61,559 bases of DNA from Mastigamoeba balamuthi (Eukaryota; Evosea; Mastigamoebida; Mastigamoebidae): positions 808,209 to 869,767 of the forward strand of contig CACRSC010001923.1 in assembly GCA_902651635.1 (NCBI GenBank), written 5' to 3'. The notes under the pieces were generated by a model. That model worked only from the letters and a program-made list of their open reading frames with translations, did no database searches and was not told the origin of the DNA. Positions within the stretch are counted from its first letter, which is position 1, and every line of letters starts with the position of its first letter. This document shows, one piece after another, positions 1-11,405 of this stretch. A program made the position numbers and the translations under genes.

Positions 1-580
1 CCCCCCCCCCCCCCTGCGCCCCTCTCAGTTGACTCTGCGCCCTTCGCTGTTGATTCCGCGTACCCTGTGTTGTCGAATCTCTGAGCACCTTCAATTGATT
101 TGGCGCTGCTTGATTATTCCTTGTGCCGCGACCCGCGCCGCGCTGTCGAGTGGCTCCGCACTGAGTACTGCCGCTCCGACAAAGGTCCCCCTGCGCCCCT
201 TTCAGTTGATCCTGCGCCCCTCCCGCGATTTGCTTTGCCCGTGCTGTCGAATCTCTGCTCTGAGCCCCTTCAATTGATTTGGCTCTCTTTGATTATTTCG
301 CGGTACTTTATTTGTAGAAGCCGAAATTTGTCGTATTCGCTGGACTCCTTCAATTGAATTGGCGCTCCTTGATTGGCAGGCGGATCATATTCGGTTTTCA
401 CCTGCTTATTTGAATGTGTGCCCTTTCTTTTTTACCTTTTACCGCATTGCTCAATCGATGTGTAGTCGTCATTTGGAGCAACTCTACAATTGATTCGTGC
501 CCATTGATTTCCATTTGCCCTCTTTACTCAAAGTCGATTTCTGATCCTTTCAATTGAATTGGCGATCATTGATTGTCCAC
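1..580. repeat. degenerate CAATTGATT-containing repeats
   Basis: The region opens with a run of 14 C. Two imperfect copies of a unit of about 105 bp follow at roughly 15–118 and 191–298. Both contain TGCGCCCC, then TGTCGAATCTCTG, then a TTCAATTGATTTGGC box and TTGATTATT. Shorter derivatives of the last part recur at about 341–378 and 542–579 (TTCAATTGAATTGGCG). No convincing protein is encoded; the short open frames here shift between repeat copies. The box also brushes the start of the next gene, which makes that start doubtful. Confidence 0.6.
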
Positions 581-3296
581 AGCTCCCTCGCTGTTTGTTG
601 ATTATTGCTGCTTCGAAACCGACTGAACAAGCGGCCGCAGAGATCGAGTCGCAGTGGACGTCTGCGTACCTGGACCCCGAGCGCATCAGCGAGACGGCGT
701 TCTGGGAGCTGCTGCCCGAGCACACGCAGCAGGAGCTGGTCGACGAGGCCGAGCGCACGCGGAAGCTCGCCGGCGAGCTGGAGGCGGCGCAGGTCGCCCG
801 CAGGGTCGCCGAGCAGCGCGAGGCCGAGCTGAGGGCCGAGCAGCAGGCGGCCATCGAGCGCGAGACGGCCGAGTACCTGCGGAGGGTCGAGGAGGAGAAG
901 GCGCGCCTGGCGGCCACGGAGGAGCTGCAGCGGGCCGAGGACCAGCTGCGGTGGTCGATGCGCACGCCCAAGGCGGCCCCTGCGGCGCCCCTCGTCGAGC
1001 GCAGGATGTCGTCGCCCGTGCGCGTGCGCGCGCCCACGCAGCCGCAGCGCGTCGACCAGCGCGAGGTCGACAAGAAGAACCTCTCGGAGGACGCCCGGAA
1101 GCTCGACACGCTCATGGCCAAGCACGGCAGCGACGCGCTCCCGCAGCAGCGCAAGTGCCCCCCGGCCGCCTCTGCGGCGCCCAGGCCGCCGCCGCAGCCC
1201 GAGGTGCGCGCGACGAGGACGTCGAGCCTCCCGAGCTCGGCGACGCAGAAGCAGGCGGCCGCGGCCGCAGCCGTCATGGCGGGGGCGATCAGGCAGACGA
1301 GGATACGGGGCACCATCACCTCGGCGCCCGAGGAGGAGCGCCCGCAGGCCGAGGCTGCGCTGGCCAGGCAGAGCGGCGGCAACAGCAGCGCAGCGGCCCC
1401 CAAGCAGCAGGCAGGCGCAGCGAAGACCGAACGCGCACGAGAGGAGGAGCGACGGCAGCGCGAGGAGGAGAAGCGGGCAGCCGCGGCGGCGCCCAAGCAG
1501 CAGGCCGGGGCGCCAGCAGCTGGCGCAGCGAAGGCCGCACGCGCTCGAGAGGAGCGACGACTGGCCGCAGAGCGGGCGGCGGCGGCAGCGAAGCAGGCCA
1601 GCGCCAAGCCAGCGGCAGCGCCAAAGCCCGTCTCGGAGGAGGAGCGGCGGCAGGCCATCGACAGGGCAGCGGCGCTGGCCCTGGAGGCGATGAAGAAGCG
1701 GAGAGCGCAGGAGGACAGGATGCTCGAGGAGGAGCGCATGAGGGAGGAGGAGAGGGCCGCGTGCGCCGCCAAGGCCGAGGCGAGCAAGAGGGTCAGCGAG
1801 CTAGAGTCGATCAAGCGGGCCAAGGCGGCCGCGGCGGCAGAGATCCAGCGCAGGGAGGAGGCCGCCCGGCGGGAGAGCGAGGCGCAGGCGCCCCGCAAGA
1901 CCTCCAAGGGCAACACGCCCGCCGCGGCTGCAGCGAAGGCGGCCAACGCGCCCAGGCCTGAGGCCCAGCAGCCCCCGGTGCTGCCGGCCCGCAGGGGCGA
2001 AGAGCACAAGGAGGCCGCTGCTGCGGGTCCCCAGCACCAGAAGGCGAGGCCTCTGCCGGTCCCTGCGCGAGCGAAGCAGGCGCGCGGGCAGAACCAGGGG
2101 GCCCAGGGGGCGCACCAGGACGGGAAGCCCCACGCCGCGCCCACGTCTGGCCTAGCAACGGTGCGCGTCGACATGCCGGTCGCGGTCTGCGCGGCCCAGG
2201 AGGTCGAGAAGCAGCAGGAAGCAGTCAGAGGGCCCGATGCCAACCGCGTGGACGCAGTCAAGCACGCCATTCCGGCCCTCGCCAAGTCCGAGAACGAGCC
2301 GGCTGCCAAGGCCGGCGGGGAGACGAACGAGGACTCGGAGGACGAGGCCCCGGAGTTGGACCTAAAGTGCGCCGCTGTGCCTGGGGGAGAGGCAGCCGCT
2401 GCCACCAAGACAGAGCGGCCACCAGTGCGCCTGCCGGAGCCGGAGGAGCAGTCGGTCGACGAGGCCTCGGAGGTGTGGCCCGAGCGCAACTCAGCGAGGA
2501 AGGCGCTCGAGGCGGAGCGCGAAGACGACCGCCGGGCGGACATGTCGCTGGCCGAGGCCTCTGAGGTGGACCCTGTGCGCAAGGGAGCGGGGCAGGCGGA
2601 GGAGGAGGAGGAGGAGGAGGAGGAGGAGGACAGCTCCGAGGAGGAGCCCGAGCTGGGCCCCGAATGCGACCCGCCCGCGGGTGCCATGCCCAGCCTGGCC
2701 GCCAGCCTGCCCTTCGCGTTTGCTGCGCGGGTGCGCGCATCGATCGGGTCCATCCTGGGCAGCGTGCTCAGCAGCGTCGTCTCCGACTACGACGAGGAGA
2801 TCGCGGACTTGGAGGACTACGACGACCAGTTCGAGCAGNGGAGGAGGAGGAGGAGGAGGACAGCTCCGAGGAGGAGCCCGAGCTGGGCCCCGAATGCGAC
2901 CCGCCCGCGGGTGCCATGCCCAGCCTGGCCGCCAGCCTGCCCTTCGCGTTTGCTGCGCGGGTGCGCGCATCGATCGGGTCCATCCTGGGCAGCGTGCTCA
3001 GCAGCGTCGTCTCCGACTACGACGAGGAGATCGCGGACTTGGAGGACTACGACGACCAGTTCGAGCAGCCCGAGGACGAGGAGGGCCGCGACGAGGGCAA
3101 GCAGGGAGCGGCCGCGTCTCCAGAGGGCGAGGCAGCAGAGGACAAAGAGGCGGAGGCCGAGGAGGAGGATGATGAGGGGGAGGAGGAGAAGAGCAGCCCA
3201 GAGGATGAGCAAAAGGCTAGCGATGTACAGGAAGAGAGCGCGAATGCACAGCAGGAGGCTGGCGACGAGCGTGCCCGCGGGTGCTCCCTCATGTAA
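559..3296 (+). CDS. acidic, alanine/glutamate-rich coiled-coil protein of unknown function (frame broken at an assembly N)
   Basis: I do not recognise a family. The protein is built of Ala/Glu/Arg/Gln-rich stretches typical of long coiled coils (about residues 50–420), then a Pro/Ala/Gln-rich linker and a very acidic C-terminal third with runs of Glu. A short non-acidic patch (PFAFAARVRASIGSILG) lies within the acidic region. The reading frame is open from 559 to the N at 2839 and is disrupted there only because 2610–2838 is repeated as 2840–3068. With one copy removed the frame runs on to the stop at 3294–3296, giving about 835 residues. The first ATG lies inside the upstream CAATTG repeat and the first 20 or so residues are hydrophobic and unlike the rest, so a spliced first exon (acceptor near 640) or a later start is possible. 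Confidence 0.55.
2610..3068. other. assembly join: single N between two 229-bp direct copies
   Basis: Bases 2610–2838 reappear as 2840–3068 at an offset of 230, and the one ambiguous base of the window (2839) sits exactly between them. This is the signature of two overlapping contig ends joined by a placeholder rather than merged. Deleting one copy plus the N restores the reading frame of the gene across the join. Confidence 0.88.
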
Positions 3297-3769
3297 CAAC
3301 AGGGGTCGACACTAATCACACACAGAACAAGACCACAAATTGCACATCTTACTTTACCATACAGCGAGAGCAAAACTCGCCTGCACTGTTACGTGCGTCA
3401 GTTTTCGCACGACCAAGAGAGGATTTCATTTGTATCGTTTGCTCAGTGTGCAAGGTGGTGAAGGATATGTATCAGCTTGGGTCTGGGGCGTAGACCCTGC
3501 TACCTCACGACTGGCAGTGTTCTATACGCAAGGATATTTCCCACTGTCTGCCGTGTCACAACGGGAAAAATATCTCGCCAGGAGACCTGAAACGTCACCG
3601 CTCAGTGCACAGGACGTAGACCATCGTTGAGCTCATCGGCCAGCGCCCGCATGGGCCTCGCTGCGGGCCTTTGAGGAGATTGAACCCGCGCCTCGCCAGG
3701 TGCTGCGCCCCCGGGCGGTCCCCGAGCAGCAGCGCCACGCCATCGCGCCCTCAACGCCAGACAGAAGAG
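3297..3769. other. intergenic, no gene seen
   Basis: This is the 3' flank of the coiled-coil gene, with mixed composition. I see no open frame with coding character, no RNA gene and no clear repeat. The inverted duplication begins at its right end. Confidence 0.5.
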
Positions 3770-4536
3770 CCTGGGCTCCCGCAGGTCGGACGCCACGGCC
3801 TTCTCTGCAAACGCGTGTGTGCGTCGCGAGAATTGGGACAGGAGAGCGCCCAGAGTGGAGGACTTCGGCGCCGTGCTGCAGACCACGCAGCGCTCCCGAG
3901 TGAAGCCCAGGACCAACGTCGTGGCGCAGACCACGGATGCTGCCCAGGTGGATAGTGTCGAGAACGTTGAAGGTGCCTACCGACTCGCCGCAGCCCGGGC
4001 TCTCAGATCCCATCATGAATAGCGGTATGTGCAGAGGGAGGTGCGCACACGAGACACAACAAAAACAGCGCTTGGAGTTGTCGATAGATGGGAATCTGTG
4101 CGACATCCACCGCAAGCCCTAAAAGGAACTTAGAGAGAGAGAGAGAGAAGATATGCAAGAGAGCAGAAGCAGAACTGACTGTGCATCGCGACGAGAGACT
4201 GACTACATTTGATTTGGGCGTGCGTGTGCGATGCTGTGGCCTCGGAAGGGGATGCAGTGGGCACAGGACAGAGCAGCAGGGGAGGAGGCGGGGGGAAAGA
4301 GGCCACCGAGAAAACCCCCACGCCTATTGCGCTCTTCCTGGTCGCGCAGCTGGCCGCCTCGCTGGTGACCTGGTGCTCGACGACCGACGATATTTCCGAC
4401 GAGTTTGACGGATCAACGACTGCTGGCAGGGCCTCGAACGACGACAGCACGACGGGAACAGCACGAGGACGAACTCGAACGCGCGCGTGTCCGCAGTAGA
4501 CGCACGACGGCGGCGACGACGAGAGGACGCGACGGG

Positions 4537-4574
4537 ATGAACGCCGAGACTGCAGAAAACGACTCGCGCGAGGG
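4537..4574 (+). other. candidate short 5' exon with GTGAGT donor, conserved in both palindrome arms
   Basis: An ATG at 4537 opens 38 nt ending directly before GTGAGT at 4575, a strong donor. The right arm carries the mirror copy at about 9772–9809 on the minus strand with two substitutions and the same donor. It would encode MN-AE/AN-TAENDSREG. It could be a first exon of the F-box gene downstream, but its phase does not join the MSKKEAG start directly, so an intermediate exon would be needed. The 1.5 kb between them shows no protein I recognise. Confidence 0.3.
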
Positions 4575-6078
4575 GTGAGTAATGTGTCGAGGGGGACAAC
4601 AACAAAGAAGAAGAAGAAGGGGAATTGGGGCAGGGGAGGGCGAGATGGGCCAGGTCCCGAGATGCCACCACGCCCAGGCTGGGAAGTTCAGGATGGGACG
4701 CGAGGAGGGAGACGCGGGCGACGTCGATGTTGTCCAACGCGCGAGGAGCAGGGCGGTGGCGCGTTGGTGTGTCGGTCGCTGCCGCACGACGGAAGGACTG
4801 CGACAGTCGCTGCCCATGCGCATCCCCCTCGTCGTCTGGGCCCACCACCCGTTTGCTCCCTGCGCGGCGGGTGGGGCGGAGAGGACACCTGCGTGAGCGG
4901 CAGGGCGGAAGAGAGGCGAGAGAGAACAATTGAACGGATCGACAGAGCGCCGGAAAAGGAGGGAAAAGAAAAGGACGGAAGGCAAGGGCGGGGAGGGAGG
5001 CAGCGCACGTGCGCGTCGGACAGGCCGAGGGCGAGCCGCGCGACCTCCGCAGCGCCGCGGGCGAGGACTCCGGGTGACCTCCGAACCACGAGCCCCCTCC
5101 TCACTGGGAGAAGAGCTCCCCCCGCGACCTCGGTGTGACGCGCCCCTCCAGGCAGGTCCCGCGGCCACCCTCCTTGCCCCTTGCCTTCGCAGTAGGGCAG
5201 CGCCCCTGCAGACGCAGGGCCAGAGGTTCCCCGAAACGACAGGGAGCACAGCCGGTTTCCCACCCTTCAGGTCACTGCGCACCACGCGGGCGGGCAACAC
5301 GCGCGCGGCGGAGGTGGGGGTCAGCGCGCGGAAATTACAAAGAGGTGCCCACGCCATACGCGCGCCGGCAGAAAACACAAATTCAAACTCCATATTGCTC
5401 AGCCGGCCGATCGGAACTGGGGCGCGCGCACAAAGAAGGGCAGAGGGACCCCGGGGGTGCTCTTGGACACGGCGAGGGGGAAGAATTTCGGAGGGAAAAG
5501 GCTGGGGGAAGGGGGGTGTCAGAGAGCGCGCGGACGCACAGAATCGCGGAGCAGGCTGGAGGCTGGGTGATGTTCTGTGCGGGCGCGGCCCCCGGCGAGC
5601 CTCCTGCGAGACACGCCAGGGGCGTGCGCGTGCGCCCGCGCCAGAGCCGCTGGTCCGTGGCGACCGCAGCAGTGGCATCGAGGCGAGCAGTGTGTTTGCT
5701 GTGGCGTCGCCTTTGATAAAAACAAAGTGCGGCCGGGGCCGATTCGTGGAGAAGCTGCCGCAGAAGTTGCCGACGAAAAACGCTGCCGCGGCGCACCCCA
5801 AAGGCGTCATCGCTGACGCATTGCAGCGGCTATTCGACATCCAAAGGCAGGGAGAAAGGCGATGTTGAACGATAGATATTCCCCGGGGCGTGTGCTGACA
5901 CGTGAATCTATCGGTGCTTTTGCCGAAGAAGACGACGCGAAAGCTCACCAGCGCCAAAGCCATCGGCCGCGCGCCAGCAGGACCCCAAGAACTCCCCATA
6001 CCAAGCCCCCAGTGTGCCCTCTGCGCAAAATCGACAGCCTGGCGGCCTCGCTCTCACGATGCCGGCGGCTCGCAGGTA

Positions 6079-7277
6079 ATGTCGAAGAAGGAGGCTGGCA
6101 AGCACGATGAGAACGGCGGCCACGCGGAAAAGCACCCGCGCAGGACCGAGCCCCACGACGAGTCGCTCTACACCCGCATGTTCTCCATGCTGCTGGTCGC
6201 CCTGCCGTTCTTCGGTGCTGCAGCCCTCGGCGTGCTGTCGCAGACGTGCAGGGTGCTCCGCACCAAGTGCCAGAGTGAGGCTGAGCGCCGCAAGGAGGTC
6301 CGGATCCAGGGGCACCGAAACCCAGCGCAGGCCCTCAAGCGCCTGGTAAACTACCCACCCCTGCACTCGGCGACCCATGTTATCATCGAGACACGAGGTA
6401 TGCAATACCCCCTCCCATGGCGTTGCTCCGTTTCAGCGTTTTGCACCCGACACCCTCCGAACCAGGCGCAGGCGCGCAGGCCCGCCCAAGCCCAGTCTCT
6501 GGAAGAGTCCTCGCTCGCCTGTTCTGCGCTGCTCCTGCCCTGAGAGTTCTTGACCTGGGAGCTCTGGAACTGGACTCTGGGGCTCCCTCCTATCTGGCCC
6601 GGCTGTGCAACGAGGACCCGAGTCTTCTGGGCTCTCTCGAGTCGCTCTCTCTCGCTTCACCCGCACAGGGCGACCTCTCCGAGTACTCTCTGCTCGTGCA
6701 GGCTCTTGCGTGGAACTGCCCGAACCTGTCCTCTGTCACCGCCCGCACCAATGCCGACGGACTCTGGGACAGCTCGGCCTTTGGGGATGCGCTGTGCGAG
6801 GGCCTCAGCGGTGCCTTGGCGGCAGTGTGCCTGCCCTCTGACAAGCCCCGGCCCGAGGACCCGGGCGACCAGGTGAGGGAGAGGAGGGCTGCTGTGGCCG
6901 GCTCTCTCCCATCCAGGCTGATGGTGCTTGACTGCGGGGCCTCTGTCGTGGCATTCGCCAGCTTCGCTGAGGATGTGGGCGACATCCTGGGAGCTGCCCA
7001 GGGGCGTGAGGAGCCGCAGCCGCAGCCGCTCCCTCACCTCGAGGTTCTGGGGCTCGTGCGGCAGCGCCACACGACGTGGTCCGACGTCGTGAGAGCCTGC
7101 GCCATCATCTCTCGCACGTGCCCTGCCCTGAGGGTCGTGGTGTCAGAAGCCAGGGGCATCGCTTACCGCCTGAGGGTGCACTATCCCCGCCTCACGTGCC
7201 TGGGGCTGCCAGAGGGGGCTGCGGCAGACGAGGCGGGCGGGGAGGAGGAGGGTGGTCACGTAGAGAACCCAGAGTGA
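6079..7277 (+). CDS. F-box-like / leucine-rich repeat protein (palindrome left arm)
   Basis: Proposed model: exon 1 6079–6397, intron 6398–6465 (GTATGC…CCAG, phase 1), exon 2 6466–7277, about 376 residues. The N-terminus (MSKKEAGK…) is charged and is followed by a hydrophobic segment ending in LGVLSQTCRVLR, which fits the second half of an F-box; a membrane segment is the alternative reading. The C-terminal part has irregular LRR character (LRVLDLGALEL, LESLSLA, LEVLGL, LTCLGL) and an acidic tail. F-box/LRR proteins act as substrate receptors of SCF ubiquitin ligases, and that role here is inferred. The exon boundary was chosen by matching phases. The hydrophobic exon is duplicated identically in the right arm. 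Confidence 0.5.
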
Positions 7278-7344
7278 ACGAGGAAACAGAGATGAAGGAC
7301 GGCACCCGGGCCTTTTGGTTTGTCCACTTGAACTTGAGCAGCTG

Positions 7345-7660
7345 TGCACGGATATGAACAGGCGCACCACGTGAATCTAACATCAAATGACAGCCCACTG
7401 AGCTCAGTGAAGAGTTGGGCGACGACCACCGCTCCACCACCTGCATGGGTGTTTTTCGTTTGTGGCCACCAGAAATGTGAATCATCGCTACAGGGGCATT
7501 ATTTTTCTCCACCGACTGCAGTAATGGATGATTCACGCCTTCGGTGTCCACCAATGAGACAGCCATGCAGGTGGTGGAGTGATGGTAGTCGCCTAACAAC
7601 TCACAGAGTGCAGTGGGCTGCAATTTGATGATGTGGTAGTTCCATGTGGTCTGTCTGCTC
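7345..7660. other. palindrome axis region
   Basis: This non-coding stretch folds onto itself: 7395–7450 (CAGCCCACTG…CCACCACCTGCATGG) pairs imperfectly with 7563–7620, and 7458–7480 pairs with 7525–7555. The axis falls near 7500. The imperfection suggests the arms have drifted here and that no long perfect hairpin remains. Confidence 0.65.
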
Positions 7661-7679
7661 AAGTTTGTGTACAATGCTC

Positions 7680-8238
7680 AAACTCGAGTAGTACGATTCA
7701 GTCTTTCATCTCTGTTTCCTCTTTAACACTGGGTTCTTTTTCGGCCCCCGCCCCCTGATTCTCAAGACAGGGCACGAGCGAGAGATGATGGCGCAGGCTC
7801 TCACCGCGTCAGACCACAACGTCGACACTGCCTCACGAGCCCCAAAACCACGAGCTGGTGAATCAACTGCAGCTATGGGCGCAGTGCAAAACGGCTAAAA
7901 TGGGGTGGGGGTGTTGTATCTCGTGTCTCGATGATAACATGGGTCGCCGAGTGCAGGGGTGGGTAGTTTACCAGGCGCTTGAGGGCCTGCGCTGGGTTTC
8001 GGTGCCCCTGGATCCGGACCTCCTTGCGGCGCTCAGCCTCACTCTGGCACTTGGTGCGGAGCACCCTGCACGTCTGCGACAGCACGCCGAGGGCTGCAGC
8101 ACCGAAGAACGGCAGGGCGACCAGCAGCATGGAGAACATGCGGGTGTAGAGCGACTCGTCGTGGGGCTCGGTCCTGCGCGGGTGCTTTTCCGCGTGGCCG
8201 CCGTTCTCATCGTGCTTGCCAGCCTCCTTCTTCGACAT
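7680..8238 (-). pseudogene. truncated copy of the F-box/LRR gene (palindrome right arm)
   Basis: On the minus strand, 8238 down to about 7921 encodes the same MSKKEAGK…VIIETR segment as the left arm, identical in translation. Directly after it the donor GAGGTATGC of the left copy reads GAGATACAA, so the splice site is lost. Most of the LRR exon is missing. Only a tail resembling 7040–7130 and 7265–7340 of the left copy survives at about 7680–7860. I read this as a broken duplicate. Confidence 0.65.
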
Positions 8239-10704
8239 TACCTGCGAGCCGCCGGCATCGTGAGAGCGAGGCCGCCAGGCTGTCGATTTTGCGCAGAGGG
8301 CACACTGGGGGCTTGGTATGGGGAGTTCTTGGGGTCCTGCTGGCGCGCGGCCGATGGCTTTGGCGCTGGTGAGCTTTCGCGTCGTCTTCTTCGGCAAAAG
8401 CACCGATAGATTCACGTGTCAGCACACGCCCCGGGGAATATCTATCGTTCAACATCGCCTTTCTCCCTGCCTTTGGATGTCGAATAGCCGCTGCAATGCG
8501 TCAGCGATGACGCCTTTGGGGTGCGCCGCGGCAGCGTTTTTCGTCGGCAACTTCTGCGGCAGCTTCTCCACGAATCGGCCCCGGCCGCACTTTGTTTTTA
8601 TCAAAGGCGACGCCACAGCAAACACACTGCTCGCCTCGATGCCACTGCTGCGGTCGCCACGGACCAGCGGCTCTGGCGCGGGCGCACGCGCACGCCCCTG
8701 GCGTGTCTCGCAGGAGGCTCGCCGGGGGCCGCGCCCGCACAGAACATCACCCAGCCTCCAGCCTGCTCCGCGATTCTGTGCGTCCGCGCGCTCTCTGACA
8801 CCCCCCTTCCCCCAGCCTTTTCCCTCCGAAATTCTTCCCCCTCGCCGTGTCCAAGAGCACCCCCGGGGTCCCTCTGCCCTTCTTTGTGCGCGCGCCCCAG
8901 TTCCGATCGGCCGGCTGAGCAATATGGAGTTTGAATTTGTGTTTTCTGCCGGCGCGCGTATGGCGTGGGCACCTCTTTGTAATTTCCGCGCGCTGACCCC
9001 CACCTCCGCCGCGCGCGTGTTGCCCGCCCGCGTGGTGCGCAGTGACCTGAAGGGTGGGAAACCGGCTGTGCTCCCTGTCGTTTCGGGGAACCTCTGGCCC
9101 TGCGTCTGCAGGGGCGCTGCCCTACTGCGAAGGCAAGGGGCAAGGAGGGTGGCCGCGGGACCTGCCTGGAGGGGCGCGTCACACCGAGGTCGCGGGGGGA
9201 GCTCTTCTCCCAGTGAGGAGGGGGCTCGTGGTTCGGAGGTCACCCGGAGTCCTCGCCCGCGACGCTCCGCGGCGCTGCGGAGGTCGCGCGGCTCGCCCTC
9301 GGCCTGTCCGACGCGCACGTGCGCTGCCTCCCTCCCCGCCCTTGCCTTCCGTCCTTTTCTTTTCCCTCCTTTTCCGGCGCTCTGTCGATCCGTTCAATTG
9401 TTCTCTCGCCTCTCTGCCGCCCCGCCGCTCACGCAGGTGTCCTCTCCGCCCCACCCGCCGCGCAGGGAGCAACCGGGTGGTGGGCCCAGACGACGAGGGG
9501 GATGCGCATGGGCAGCGACTGTCGCAGTCCTTCCGCCGTGCGGCAGCGAACGACACACAAACGCACCACCGCCCTGCTCCTCGCGCGTTGGATATCATCA
9601 GCACCGACGCCTGCCTTCGTGCTCCTCGCGTCGCGCGTTCTCTTAGTCGCCCTGAACCTCCCGGCCTGGGCGTGGTGGCATCCCGGGACCTGGCCCATCT
9701 CGCTCTCCCCTGATCCCCAATTTCCCCTTCCTCTTCTTTGTTGTTGTCCCCCTCGACACATTACTCACCCCTCGCGCGAGTCGTTTTCTGCAGTATTGGC
9801 GTTCATCCCGGCCCCGTCGTCGCGTTCTCTCGTCGTTGTCGTACATCCTCTGCGGGCACGCGCGCGTTCGAGTTCGTCCTCTCCTCGCGCTGCTCCCGTC
9901 GTGCTGTCGTCGTTCGAGGCCCTGCCACCAGTCGTTGATCCGTCATGCTCGTCGGAAATATCGTCGTCGGTCGTCGAGCGCGTCACCAGCGAGGCGGCCA
10001 GCTGCGCGACCAGGAAGAGCGCAATAGGCGTGGGGGTTTTCTCGGTGGCCTCTTTCCCCCCGCCTCCTCCCTGCTGCTCTGTCCTGTGCCCACTGCATCC
10101 CCTTCCGAGGCCACGGCATCGCACACGCACGCCCAAATCAAATGTAGTCAGTCTCCTGTCGCGATGCACAGTCAGTTCTGCTTCTGCTCTCTTTGCATAT
10201 CTTCTCTCTCACTCTCCACTCTCCAAGTGTCTTGGGCTTGCGGTGGATGTCGCACAGATTCCCATCTATCGACAACTCCAAGCGCTGTTTTTGTTGCGTC
10301 TCGTGTGCGCACCTCCCTCTGCACATACCCGGTATTCATGATGGGGTATGATAGCTCGGACCGCGGCGAGTCGGACGGCACCTCCGACGTCCTCAACGTT
10401 ATCCAGCTGGGCAGAATCCGTGGCCTGTGTCACGACGGGGGTCCTGGTCATCGCTCGGGAGCACTGCGTGGTCTGCAGCAGGCGCTGAAGTCGTGCAGTA
10501 CACTCTGGGCGCTCTACCCTCCCAGTTCGCACGACGTTTGCAGAGAAGGCCGTGGAGTGACCACGAGGCTTCCCTGCAGCTGTAGTGAATCGCATTCGGA
10601 GAGAACAAGTCCCTCAGGACGCATAAGACAGTCGCCATGGCTACTGCGGGCAGGATTCATCCAGTGGCTGCAGAGACTGAGTGCCCTGTGACTTCTAATC
10701 TGTT

Positions 10705-11405
10705 CTCGGTATATTCGCCGTCTGTTCCACGAAAACCGATTGTGAAAACCTGAGGGCTTTCGGTACCCGGATCTTCAGAACAAACTGAACAAAAGCAAGC
10801 CAGTGGGCTGAAGAAGAGGTCGAAGAGGAATCATAGAGGCAGACAATGGCAGTGCCAATCGCGGACGAGGTGGTGACGGCGTTCAACGACCTCAAGCTCT
10901 CCAAGACGGGCCGCTTCGTGGTCTTCAGGGTAGCTGACGACCTGCGCAGCGTCGTCGTCGACCGCGTGGCGCCCCGCAGTGCGCAGTACGCCGACCTGGT
11001 GGCGGCGCTGCCCAAGGACACGTGCAGGTTCGCTGTGTACGACCTCGAGTACGAGACGGGGGACGGGAGCAGGAGCAAGCTGGTCTTCTTCCTCTGGGCG
11101 CCCGCGGCGGCGTCGATCAAGATGAAGGTGATCTACACGACCACCGACAAGGCCATGCGCTCTGCGCTCGTGGGCCTCAGCACCGCCGTGCAGGCGGGCG
11201 ACGTGGCAACGCTGGACTACGACGAGGTGCTCCAGAAGGCCTCCCGCGGAAACTGAGCAACAGGTGGCCCTCCGCACTCCCATCTGGCCACAGGCTCCCA
11301 GCCCACCAAACATAGATTGCGTTGTCCCCGACTCTCAGTGGCTTACACTTGAGTGTGGCGGTCAAAGGACTGAGGGCTCTCGAATGTTCATCTCCGGCAC
11401 ATAGA
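10705..11405. repeat. segmental duplication carrying ADF/cofilin (partner 44660–45386, inverted)
   Basis: The gene, about 130 bp upstream (AAAACCGATTGTGAAAACC, AGTGGGCTGAAGAAGAGG) and about 150 bp downstream (ATAGATTGCGTTG, TTCATCTCCGGCACATAG) all recur in inverted orientation at 44660–45386. Non-coding parts are diverged and gapped, whereas the coding part differs at only three amino acids. This suggests selection or conversion on the coding sequence. Confidence 0.8.
10846..11256 (+). CDS. ADF/cofilin actin-depolymerising factor, copy 1
   Basis: A single uninterrupted frame of 136 residues, the usual length of protist ADF/cofilins. Family features are visible: an N-terminal helix (ADEVVTAFNDLKLSK), a central RFAVYDLEYET strand region, LVFFLWAPAAASIKMKVIYTTTD covering the SIK(M)KMxYT-type actin-binding helix start, and a C-terminal helix after LDYDEVL. 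The family binds actin monomers and filaments and promotes severing and turnover in the cytosol. The ATG at 10846 opens the conserved MAVPIADEV start. The paralog at 44828–45238 differs at residues 18, 45 and 73. Confidence 0.9.
   Translation: MAVPIADEVVTAFNDLKLSKTGRFVVFRVADDLRSVVVDRVAPRSAQYADLVAALPKDTCRFAVYDLEYETGDGSRSKLVFFLWAPAAASIKMKVIYTTTDKAMRSALVGLSTAVQAGDVATLDYDEVLQKASRGN

Larger units (their letters stand above)
3770..10575. repeat. large, nearly spacerless inverted duplication (palindrome), axis near 7500
   Basis: The left arm (about 3770–7500) matches the reverse complement of the right arm (about 7505–10575). Paired landmarks include 3795–3815 with 10540–10560, 4080–4110 with 10240–10275, 4537–4580 with 9770–9815, 5135–6397 with 7918–9182, and 7395–7450 with 7563–7620. 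Homology continues practically to the axis, so there is no unique spacer. The right arm is about 0.7 kb shorter because most of the LRR-encoding segment is deleted. Identity is uneven: about 1.3 kb (5135–6397 against 7918–9182) looks identical, judged from identical translations in several frames, whereas outer and axial parts are visibly diverged with many indels. I infer an old inverted duplication with later gene conversion. Confidence 0.88.

Noticed and set aside
1-357. Two short frames in the CAATTG repeats
   Set aside because: They follow the repeat units and shift between them; composition is non-coding.
4014-4115. Mirrored frames beginning MMG in the outer palindrome arms
   Set aside because: Substitutions are spread about equally over all codon positions and the frames diverge in length, so there is no sign of coding selection.
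4200-4535. Conserved frame encoding TEKTPTPIALFLVAQLAASLVT upstream of 4537
   Set aside because: Three-base indels between arms first suggested coding, but 1-bp and 5-bp indels just upstream and downstream break the frame and no ATG precedes it.
4413-5999. 528-codon minus-strand frame in the left palindrome arm, mirrored at 8318–9646
   Set aside because: It is Arg/Pro/Ser-rich with no recognisable domain. Its conservation between arms reflects the identical DNA block, not selection on a protein, and several overlapping frames are conserved equally.
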